Source: Actinocatenispora sp963805605
GTDB taxonomy: Bacteria; Actinomycetota; Actinomycetes; Mycobacteriales; Micromonosporaceae
Length of the DNA: 64,000 nt
Assembly (NCBI GenBank): GCA_963805605.1
Contig: CAWDUX010000002.1
Location: 2,728,001 to 2,792,000 of the forward strand
Direction of reading: 5' to 3'
The translations under genes were made by a program, and so were the position numbers. The notes under the pieces are model-generated. The model saw only the letters and a program-made list of their open reading frames with translations, searched no databases and was not told the DNA's origin. Positions 7,456-14,827 of this stretch are shown one piece after another; positions within the stretch are counted from its first letter, which is position 1; each line of letters opens with the position of its first letter.

Positions 7456-9279
7456 ATGAGAAGAACCCTGGTGGCCGTCGCGACCGCGACGGGCACGCTG
7501 GCCGCCCTGCTCGCGGCGGCCGGATGCACCGACTCCAGCGCGTCCGCCAAGGGCGGCGGGGTCTTCACCACGATCGACGGTAACCACCCGATCAACGTGA
7601 ACGCACCGATCAACCCCTACAACCAGGCGAGCAACACCTACGCCGGCTACAACAGCATGCAGCTGGCCTGGGCGAAGAACTCCAAGACCGACCCGAACGC
7701 GTTCTACCCGGGCCTGGCCGCCAGTTGGAGCGAGTCCAGCGACCACCTGAAGCTGACCGTCAAGCTGCAGCCCAAAGCCAAGTGGTCGGACGGCAAGCCG
7801 GTCACCGCCGAGGACGTCAAGACCTCCGCCGCGATCTCCTTCACCCAGGGTGGTGGAGCGTTCGCGACGGCGCCCGGTGCCGCCGGAGGTCTCGGCGACC
7901 TCAAGGTCGTCGACAGCAGGACCGTCGAATTCGACCAGGCGCCCGCCTCGGCCAACAACGCCTTCATGCGCAACATCCTGGGCATGCACGTGGTACCGAC
8001 GTCGGTGTTCGGTCCGCAGCTGCCGGGCGACGTGTGGACCACGATCAAGACCGCGACCGACCCGAAGGCCGACAAGAAGGCTCAGGCTGCCGCGCAGAAG
8101 ACGATCACCTCGCTGGGCAAGAAGCTCGTCGACTTCGGCCCCAAGAAGGACGTCTCGGCCGGCCCGTTCGTGCTGCAGCGGGTCAACCCCGGTGAAGCGG
8201 TACTGGTCAAGAACAAGTACTTCTTCAACGCCGACAAGATCGGCCCGGACAAGGTCGTCCTGAAGAACTACAGCGGCAACGAGCAGATCTGGAACTACCT
8301 GATCTCCGGTCAGCTGGATGCGGCGCCCTACACCTCCACGCCGACCAACGTGGTGAAGAAGATCCTGGCCCGCAAGGGCAACAAGACCATCAAGGGCTTC
8401 AGCCCGGTGGCCGCCTCGCTGGCGTTCAACCAGTCGTACAAGCCGTTCGACAACGTGCATGTGCGGCGCGGGCTGGCGTACCTGATCGACCGGAAGCTCA
8501 CCACCAAGATCGGTGAGCCGGAGAGCGGCAACGCCTCCAAGTACACCACCGGCCTGATCGCCGACGCCGCGAACGCCACCATCGGCGCCGACACGCTCAG
8601 CAAGCTCAACCCGTACGAGCACGACAAGGCCAAGGCCGCCGCGGAGTTCAAGAAGGCCGGCCTGAAGCAGTCCGGTGGCAAGTGGAAGCTGGCCGACGGC
8701 AAGCCGTTCACCGTGCCGATCCAGGCACCGACCGGCTTCTCCGACTGGATCTCCGGCGCCAAGTCCATCTCCAGCCAGCTCAGCGCGGCCGGGGTCACGT
8801 CCCAGGTGAAGACCTCCGCCGACTACGCGACCTACCTCAGCGAGATCGCCGCCGGCAAGTACCCCGTCGGTTTCTGGCTGACCGGGCTCGGCCCGGTCAA
8901 CTACAACGCCTACGCCCGGCTGTACGGCCCGTCCAACGGCTGGGCCCAGTTCGGTGCGCAGGTCAAGCACTCTGCACCGGGCAAGGACGGCAACTGGATG
9001 GGTGGCGCGGAGAGCGCGAACGTCCCCGGCCTCGGCAACGTCAACCCGGGTCAGCTGACCAACCAGCTCAGCCAGGCCGATCTGGCCCAGCAGAAGGACA
9101 TCGTCACCAAGCTGGCCCAGTACACCAACGACCAGCTCCCGGCGATCCAGATCTGGGACTACGTCAACGTGCAGTTCGCCAACACCACCCGGTACACCAA
9201 CTACCCGAAGGACGACTCCGACGTGCTGCGGCTCTCGCCGGGCGTGTGGATGCAGCTCGGGTACATCCAGAAGAAGTAG
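7456..9279 (+). CDS. ABC transporter substrate-binding lipoprotein, oligopeptide/oligosaccharide class (SBP family 5)
   Basis: Extracellular solute-binding protein of 607 residues. A type II signal peptide ends in the lipobox LAAAGC near residue 25. KLQPKAKWSDGKPVTAEDVKTS is the DppA/OppA family signature, and DNVHVRRGLAYLIDR is also typical. I chose ATG 7456, six bases after GGAG at 7446; an in-frame GTG at 7444 contains that ribosome site and is unlikely. It is Lys-rich for this genome. Family 5 members carry peptides, but several carry oligosaccharides or muropeptides. Lying 60 bases after a NagZ-type glycosidase, it probably captures a GlcNAc-containing oligosaccharide or muropeptide; the ligand is not proven. 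Confidence 0.9.
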   Translation: MRRTLVAVATATGTLAALLAAAGCTDSSASAKGGGVFTTIDGNHPINVNAPINPYNQASNTYAGYNSMQLAWAKNSKTDPNAFYPGLAASWSESSDHLKLTVKLQPKAKWSDGKPVTAEDVKTSAAISFTQGGGAFATAPGAAGGLGDLKVVDSRTVEFDQAPASANNAFMRNILGMHVVPTSVFGPQLPGDVWTTIKTATDPKADKKAQAAAQKTITSLGKKLVDFGPKKDVSAGPFVLQRVNPGEAVLVKNKYFFNADKIGPDKVVLKNYSGNEQIWNYLISGQLDAAPYTSTPTNVVKKILARKGNKTIKGFSPVAASLAFNQSYKPFDNVHVRRGLAYLIDRKLTTKIGEPESGNASKYTTGLIADAANATIGADTLSKLNPYEHDKAKAAAEFKKAGLKQSGGKWKLADGKPFTVPIQAPTGFSDWISGAKSISSQLSAAGVTSQVKTSADYATYLSEIAAGKYPVGFWLTGLGPVNYNAYARLYGPSNGWAQFGAQVKHSAPGKDGNWMGGAESANVPGLGNVNPGQLTNQLSQADLAQQKDIVTKLAQYTNDQLPAIQIWDYVNVQFANTTRYTNYPKDDSDVLRLSPGVWMQLGYIQKK

Positions 9280-9288
9280 GTCCACCGC

Positions 9289-10290
9289 GTGTTGAAGTTC
9301 CTCCGGCGGCTCGCGGGCCATCTGGTCCGCGGGCTCGTCATGATCTGGATCGTCACCACCTTCACCTTCGCGCTGGTCCGGGCGATGCCCGGTGACCCGG
9401 TGAAGACGCAGTACGAGATGCTGCTGTCCAAGGGCATGTCGCCGGACCAGGCGCAGGCCCAGGTGCAGGTCACGTACGGCTTCGTCCCGTCCGGCTCCTG
9501 GTTGTCGCAGTACGGCCACTACCTGTGGCAGCTGCTGCACTTCGACCTGGGCAAGTCGGTCACCGCGCAGGGTGTCAGCGTGACCGCGGAGGTGTTCTCG
9601 GCGGCCCGCTGGACGGTGGGACTGGTGCTCGCCGGCGTCACGCTGAGCTTCGTGCTCGGCGTGGTGCTCGGCGTGTTCGCCGCGATGAAGCGCAACAGCC
9701 ACACCGGCAACGGACTGTCCATCGTGGGCTCGCTGCTGCACGGCATTCCGCAGTATGTGATGGCGCTGGTGCTGGTGACGTTCCTGACGGTGAAGTTCCA
9801 GCTGTTCTCGTCCGGTCCGGTGGACGGGCTGCTGGAACCGGGCTTCAACGGCCCGTACATCGCCTCGATCGCCGCCCACGCGGTGCTGCCGGCGCTGGCG
9901 TTCGCGCTGTCCAGCTTCGGCGGCTACCTGCTGTCGATGAAGTCCAGCGTGGTGTCGGTACTGGGTGACGACTTCATCCTCGCGGCCGAGCTGCGGGGCA
10001 TCAAGCCGTCGATCATCTTCCGGTACGTGGCGCGCAACGCGATCCTGCCGCTGTTCACCGTGCTGGCACTGTCGATCGGCTTCATGTTCGGTGGTGCGGT
10101 GTTCATCGAGAACGCGTTCAACTACCCGGGTATGGGCGCGATGCTGGTCAACAGCATCGGGCACCGCGACTACTCGGAGATGTCCGGGGTGTTCCTGCTG
10201 ATCACTGCGGCGGTCATCATCGCGAACATCTGCGCCGACCTGCTGTACACGGTGATCGACCCGCGGGTACGCCGGGGTGGTTCGGCGTGA
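9289..10290 (+). CDS. ABC transporter permease, DppB class
   Basis: Inner-membrane permease of 333 residues with about six membrane helices. Seen: VIWTTFTF-like first helix with LVRAMPGDP just after it, a diagnostic DppB/OppB segment, a long extracytoplasmic stretch to about residue 100, and the EAA-like loop ELRGIKPSIIFRYVARNAILP near 235. It starts with GTG nine bases after the binding-protein stop. With the next gene it forms the channel of the family 5 importer. Confidence 0.92.
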   Translation: MLKFLRRLAGHLVRGLVMIWIVTTFTFALVRAMPGDPVKTQYEMLLSKGMSPDQAQAQVQVTYGFVPSGSWLSQYGHYLWQLLHFDLGKSVTAQGVSVTAEVFSAARWTVGLVLAGVTLSFVLGVVLGVFAAMKRNSHTGNGLSIVGSLLHGIPQYVMALVLVTFLTVKFQLFSSGPVDGLLEPGFNGPYIASIAAHAVLPALAFALSSFGGYLLSMKSSVVSVLGDDFILAAELRGIKPSIIFRYVARNAILPLFTVLALSIGFMFGGAVFIENAFNYPGMGAMLVNSIGHRDYSEMSGVFLLITAAVIIANICADLLYTVIDPRVRRGGSA

Positions 10291-10366
10291 GCGTAGTCGC
10301 GAGGCAGCGGTCCGGACCAGAGACAGCGGTGATCGCCGAGCGCGGAGCGAACCGGGGAGGTGGAGC

Positions 10367-11278
10367 ATGAGTACCACGGTGGAGCTGCCGCCGATCGCGG
10401 AGCCGGTCACGCCGGTTCCCGGCCGCCGCAACAAGTTCCTGACCAACCTGTGGAAGGTGCTGCGGCGCAAGCCGAGCCGGATGTTCGGCGCGCTCGTCGT
10501 CGTGGTCTTCGTGGTCATGGGTGTGATCGGGCCGTGGCTGTACCCGAACAATCTGCCGCACTCGGCGGACACCCTCGCCGGGCCCAGCGCCGCACACTGG
10601 CTCGGCACCGACTTCGAGGGCGCCGACGTACTGGCGCTGCTGGTGATCGGCAGCCGTTACGTGCTGGTCGCGGCGGCGCTCGCGGCAATGGTCACGGTGG
10701 TGCTCGGTACCGCGGTCGGGCTGTACGCCGGCTACCGGCGCGGCCGGCCCGACTCGGTACTGATGCGCATCACCGACTTCGTCCTGACCATCCCCGGGTT
10801 CCCGCTGCTGCTGGTGCTCTCGACGGTGTGGAAGTTCGATTCCGCGCTGCAGATGGGTTTCGTACTGGGTGTCACCGGTTGGGGTGGCCTGGCCCGCTCG
10901 GTACGTTCGCAGACCCTGTCGTTGCGGGAACGCGGTTTCGTGGAGGCGGCGCGCGGGTTGGGCCTGTCCACCCCGCACGTGGTGGGCCGGGAACTGCTGC
11001 CCAACATCGCACCCTACGTGGCGATGAACCTGCTGATCGGCGTGACCACGTTCATCTACTCCCAGGTCGGTCTGTTCTATCTGGGTGTGCTGCCGTACAA
11101 CTCGACGAACTGGGGCGTGATGATCCAGCTCGCCGTGAACAACGGTGTCACCCAGACCGGCGTCGGTCTGAGCTACCTGATGGCACCGCTGGTGGCGATC
11201 CTGCTGCTGACGCTCGGCGTGGTGCTGCTGGTGGACGCGATGGACGAGGTGTTCAACCCCCGGCTGCGGGAGGACTAG
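10367..11278 (+). CDS. ABC transporter permease, DppC class
   Basis: Second permease, 303 residues. Seen: a cytoplasmic N-terminus (KVLRRKPSRMFGALVVVV) leading into the first helix, HWLGTDFEGADVLALLVIGSR after it (the DppC/OppC hallmark with GTD), and the coupling loop EAARGLGLSTPHVVGRELLPN near 205. ATG 10367 is preceded by GGGGAGGTGGAG and gives the normal N-terminus; the longer open frame upstream reads through a 76-base spacer and is not needed. It pairs with the DppB-class permease. Confidence 0.92.
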   Translation: MSTTVELPPIAEPVTPVPGRRNKFLTNLWKVLRRKPSRMFGALVVVVFVVMGVIGPWLYPNNLPHSADTLAGPSAAHWLGTDFEGADVLALLVIGSRYVLVAAALAAMVTVVLGTAVGLYAGYRRGRPDSVLMRITDFVLTIPGFPLLLVLSTVWKFDSALQMGFVLGVTGWGGLARSVRSQTLSLRERGFVEAARGLGLSTPHVVGRELLPNIAPYVAMNLLIGVTTFIYSQVGLFYLGVLPYNSTNWGVMIQLAVNNGVTQTGVGLSYLMAPLVAILLLTLGVVLLVDAMDEVFNPRLRED

Positions 11279-11281
11279 AAG

Positions 11282-12316
11282 ATGAGCGTCGCAACCGAGG
11301 AAACGGCACAGACCGGGCGTACCAGCCCCGGGGTGCGGATCAACGACCTGACCGTCGCGTACCGCACCCCGGCCGGCGAACTGCCCGCTGTCGCCGGGAT
11401 CAACCTGGAGCTGGCGCCCGGCACCATCACCGGCCTGGTCGGCGAGTCGGGTTCGGGCAAGTCGACGATGGCGCTGGCCATGCTCAACGCCGTACAGTCG
11501 CCGGGCCGGATCACCTCCGGCTCGATCGAGATCGACGGGCTGGGCGACGTACTGGCGCTGCCCGAGCGCAAGGTCAGGGCCGCCCGAGGCAAGTCCATCG
11601 GGTACGTGTTCCAGGCCGCGCAGAACTCGATGAACCCGCTCAAGACGGTCGGCAAGCAGCTGCTGGACCTGGCCCGCTCGCACGACGTGCAGGACAAGCG
11701 GGCGCTGGTAGCAAAGGCCCGGGACCTGCTGGGCCGGATGGGCCTGTCCGGCGAGCGGGTACTCGACTCCTACCAGCACGAACTGTCCGGCGGGATGCGC
11801 CAGCGGGTCGGCATCATGCTGGCCCTGGTGCTCAACGCGCACGTCCTGGTACTGGACGAGCCGACCACCGCGCTGGACATGATCTCGCAGGCCAACATCC
11901 TGGACATCATCCGGGACGTGCACGCCGAGCACGGTCTGACCACGCTGGTCGTCACGCACGACATCGGCGTGGTCGCCGAGGTCGCCGACCGGGTCGCGGT
12001 CATGTACGGCGGCCGGCTGGTCGAGCAGGGCCCAACCATGGACGTGCTGCGCGGGCCGCAGCACCCGTACACCCGGGGCCTGATCAACGCCATCCCGCGG
12101 CTGACCGGTGACGCCGCGCTGGCACAGCCGCTGCCGGGCCGGCCGCCGACGCTGGGCACCATTCCGCGCCAGGGCTGCGTGTTCCGCAGCCGCTGCGCGG
12201 TGTACGCGGAGCGCAGAATGCCGGCCTGCGACGAGATCGACCCGCCCGCCGAACCGGCCGGCGACGACCGGCTCGTCGCCTGTCACGCCGTGCACGACCA
12301 GGGAGAGACAGTATGA
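11282..12316 (+). CDS. ABC transporter ATPase, DppD class
   Basis: ATP-binding subunit of 344 residues. Walker A GESGSGKST near residue 50, Q-loop VFQAAQNSMNPL near 105, signature LSGGMRQRVGI near 163, Walker B VLVLDEPTTALD near 185 and the switch His in VVTHDIG. The C-terminal oligopeptide-transporter tail is present, with Cys-containing GCVFRSRCAVY, which in relatives can bind an iron-sulphur cluster. It starts three bases after the permease stop, and its stop overlaps the next ATPase by four bases. Confidence 0.94.
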   Translation: MSVATEETAQTGRTSPGVRINDLTVAYRTPAGELPAVAGINLELAPGTITGLVGESGSGKSTMALAMLNAVQSPGRITSGSIEIDGLGDVLALPERKVRAARGKSIGYVFQAAQNSMNPLKTVGKQLLDLARSHDVQDKRALVAKARDLLGRMGLSGERVLDSYQHELSGGMRQRVGIMLALVLNAHVLVLDEPTTALDMISQANILDIIRDVHAEHGLTTLVVTHDIGVVAEVADRVAVMYGGRLVEQGPTMDVLRGPQHPYTRGLINAIPRLTGDAALAQPLPGRPPTLGTIPRQGCVFRSRCAVYAERRMPACDEIDPPAEPAGDDRLVACHAVHDQGETV

Positions 12317-13326
12317 CCGGCGAAGGGCTGGAAGGCCGCGGGATCGTCAAGACGTACAAGTCCCGGGGCGACGTACTGAGCGGCAACACGGTGCAGGCGC
12401 TGCGCGGGGTGGACTTCCGTATCCCCGCGGGCGGTGCGGCGTCGTTCATCGGTGAGTCCGGCTGCGGCAAGACCACCCTGGGCCGTATCCTCGCCGGGCT
12501 GGAGACCTACGACTCGGGCGAACTCCTGGTCGACGGCGTGGACCTGGGAACGCTGCGGCGCCGGCAGCGCGAGCCGTACTTCCGGCGGATCCAGATGATC
12601 CACCAGGACCCGTACTCGGCGCTGAACCCGACCCGCACCATCGGCTCGATCCTGCACGATCCGCTGACCCGGCGGGCCAGGCAGACCGACCGGCCGAAGT
12701 CGTGGATCGAGCAGCGGCAGCACGAGGTACTCAGCCTGGTCGGGCTGGAACCGGACTACGTACTGTCCCGCTACCCGCACCAGCTGTCTGGCGGGATGCG
12801 GCAGCGAGTGGTGATCGCCCGTGCCCTGACCGTGGACCCGACCGCCCTGGTCGCCGACGAGGCCGTGTCGATGATCGACGTGTCGCTGCGGCTCGGCATC
12901 CTGAAACTGCTCCGCGAACTACGCGAAACGGTTGGCGTGAGCGTCCTGTTCATCACCCACGACGTCGCCACCGCCCGCTACATCGGTACGGACGGCGAGC
13001 TGTACGTGATCTACCGGGGTCAGATCATCGAGCACGGCGCGACCGAGACGGTGATCGCCGACCCGGTACACCCGTACACCCAGTGCCTGCTGTCCGCGAT
13101 CCCGGTGCTGCACGGCCTGGAGCGGCCCGGTCCGGACCGGCTCGTACCGACCGAGCCGCTGGCCGAGAGCCAGTCCGACGACGGTTGCCTGTTCTCCGCG
13201 CGGTGCCCGTTCGCCACCGACATGTGCCGATCGCAGCGGCCGGAACTCAGCAACGATGGCGGTACGGAGCAGCGGCACGCCTGCTTCTACCCGGAGCGCC
13301 GCCGGGTGGTCGCGGTGCCGGCGTGA
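12313..13326 (+). CDS. ABC transporter ATPase, DppF class
   Basis: Second ATP-binding subunit, 337 residues. Walker A GESGCGKTT near residue 52, Q-loop IHQDPYSALNP near 98, signature LSGGMRQRVVIAR near 157, Walker B-like segment ALVADEAVSMID near 178 and VLFITHDVATARY near 212. The D-loop reads AVSMID instead of the common PTSALD, but the catalytic Glu is kept. The C-terminal tail has GCLFSARCPFATDMC like its partner. ATG overlaps the previous stop (ATGA), giving tight coupling. It completes the SBP-BCDF importer. Confidence 0.94.
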   Translation: MTGEGLEGRGIVKTYKSRGDVLSGNTVQALRGVDFRIPAGGAASFIGESGCGKTTLGRILAGLETYDSGELLVDGVDLGTLRRRQREPYFRRIQMIHQDPYSALNPTRTIGSILHDPLTRRARQTDRPKSWIEQRQHEVLSLVGLEPDYVLSRYPHQLSGGMRQRVVIARALTVDPTALVADEAVSMIDVSLRLGILKLLRELRETVGVSVLFITHDVATARYIGTDGELYVIYRGQIIEHGATETVIADPVHPYTQCLLSAIPVLHGLERPGPDRLVPTEPLAESQSDDGCLFSARCPFATDMCRSQRPELSNDGGTEQRHACFYPERRRVVAVPA

Positions 13327-13342
13327 TACCAGGGTGTTGCCA

Positions 13343-14038
13343 GTGAACTCCCAGCCACCGGTACCGGGACCGCAGACACCGGTGCCGTACCCTTCGGGGG
13401 TGCCCAAGACCCGATCGAAGACCTCGTGGCTGCGTGAACTGATCGTACTGCTGGTGGTCGCGGTCCTTGTCGCGGTCGTGGTACGCACCTTCGTGGCGTC
13501 GTCGTTCTACATCCCGTCCGGTTCCATGGAACACACCCTCAACATCAACGACCGGGTGCTGGTCTACAAGCTGGGCTACGACTTCCACGACCCGCACCGC
13601 GGCGACATCGTGGTGTTCAAGGCCCCGAAGACCTGGGCCGAGGAAACGGGCGACGGCGGCGACTGGATCAAACGGGTCATCGCGGTCGGCGGCGACCGGG
13701 TCGCCTTCAACAAGAGGCTGGGCAAGCTCACCGTGAACGGGACGGCGCTCGACGAGCCGTACATCTACCGCAATGTCGACGGCGTACAGGACCCGCCCGC
13801 CGAGCGGTCCTTCTCCGCGACCGTGCCGAAGGGCCGGCTGTGGCTGATGGGCGACCACCGCAACAACTCCAGCGACTCGCGGGAGCACTACCTGCGCTCG
13901 CACGACGCGACGATGTCGACGGTCCCGGTGTCCTCGGTCGTCGGCCGGGCCTTCATCCGGTACTGGCCGCTGAGCCGGCTGGACTGGCTGTCGACGCCCG
14001 GCACCTTCGACCACGTACCGAACTCGGCCCGCCAGTAG
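13343..14038 (+). CDS. lepB: Signal peptidase I
   Basis: Type I signal peptidase of about 231 residues, which cleaves secretory signal peptides outside the membrane. Seen: a Pro-rich cytoplasmic N-terminus, one membrane segment (residues 33-50), the catalytic Ser at about 61 in SGSMEHTL, the general-base Lys at about 110 in DWIKRVIAVGGD, and MGDHRNNSSDSREH near 172. The start is uncertain: GTG 13343 is chosen, but GTG 13334 and GTG 13400 (after a GGGG run) are in frame. It follows the ABC operon by 16 bases but is a housekeeping enzyme, so co-transcription need not mean shared function. It is convergent with the next gene. Confidence 0.93.
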   Translation: MNSQPPVPGPQTPVPYPSGVPKTRSKTSWLRELIVLLVVAVLVAVVVRTFVASSFYIPSGSMEHTLNINDRVLVYKLGYDFHDPHRGDIVVFKAPKTWAEETGDGGDWIKRVIAVGGDRVAFNKRLGKLTVNGTALDEPYIYRNVDGVQDPPAERSFSATVPKGRLWLMGDHRNNSSDSREHYLRSHDATMSTVPVSSVVGRAFIRYWPLSRLDWLSTPGTFDHVPNSARQ

Positions 14039-14051
14039 CGGTGCATCGCAC

Positions 14052-14726
14052 CTAGGGTACGAGCAGGTCGGGCTCGAGTACGAACGGGAACGGCACGTCG
14101 AGGACCAGGCGACCACCAGGACCGACCGTTTCAGTGATCTGGTAGTTGCCGTTGGCGGGCGCGGTATGCACATGCACGGTAGGTGGGCCACTGTCCCCAG
14201 CCGGCTGGACCCGCCAGTACGCCGGCACTTCCTGCCGGGCGAACAGACGCAACTTCTCGTCGTCGTCGATCCACCGGGTGCTGGGCGAGGCGATCTCGAT
14301 CAGCAACCCGAACTGACCGAACGTGTGCCACAGGCCGCCCTTCTCCCCGGGGTTGAGAACGCACACGTCGGGGCGGCAGTAGTCGCTACTCTCGTGGTCG
14401 ATCTTGACGTTCAGGTCGGGTGCGGCCCGCCATCCGGGCGGTGCCTGCGCGGTCAGGGCGACCAGCAGATGGGTTGTGATGGACTGATGGTCGAACACTG
14501 GAGCCGGGGTCACGATCAGGCGTCCTTCAATGATCTCGTCCCGATATCCTGGAGGTAGCGGGGGGACGTCGTCAGCGGTGAGCCGTGGGGCGCCCGGTTG
14601 TGGAGTCACGACGAGTGTGCCGTGGACGGCGGTGTACCAGTAGCCGTTGATCCGTTCGAATGGGCCACCGTCCGGTGGGATCGGTAGCGGGACCGGATCA
14701 TGGTGTCCGATCGGGTCCGCACTCAT
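14052..14726 (-). CDS. Uma2 family (DUF820) restriction-endonuclease-fold protein
   Basis: Protein of about 224 residues. Residues 75-190 carry the Uma2/DUF820 pattern: EIIEGRLIVTPAP, then SDYCRPDVCVLN, LLIEIASPSTRWIDDDEK and EVPAYWRV, the series of acidic and Lys residues of a PD-(D/E)XK nuclease fold. The N-terminal 60 residues resemble a second short repeat (INGYWYTAVHGTLVVTP). These proteins are numerous in actinobacteria and cyanobacteria, and their substrate is unknown. ATG 14726 gives MSADP; an ATG six codons upstream is possible. It is convergent with lepB and 13 bases from it. Confidence 0.85.
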   Translation of the reverse strand: MSADPIGHHDPVPLPIPPDGGPFERINGYWYTAVHGTLVVTPQPGAPRLTADDVPPLPPGYRDEIIEGRLIVTPAPVFDHQSITTHLLVALTAQAPPGWRAAPDLNVKIDHESSDYCRPDVCVLNPGEKGGLWHTFGQFGLLIEIASPSTRWIDDDEKLRLFARQEVPAYWRVQPAGDSGPPTVHVHTAPANGNYQITETVGPGGRLVLDVPFPFVLEPDLLVP

Positions 14727-14827
14727 TCCGCGAGCATAACCCAATGTGTGGGTGAGGTGGCTGACCTGGTGTTGGTCCGGCAGCCGGAGGTGGCGCGCCG
14801 GGGAATGGCATGGTCACATGGCCCGGG

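Noticed and set aside
7429..10608. Minus-strand frame of 1059 codons under the ABC transporter genes
   Set aside because: The sense strand encodes clear SBP and permease proteins; the antisense product has only low-complexity His/Arg/Gly/Val-rich sequence.
10217..12295. Minus-strand frame of 692 codons under the permease and ATPase genes
   Set aside because: Shadow of conserved ABC genes with no recognisable domain.
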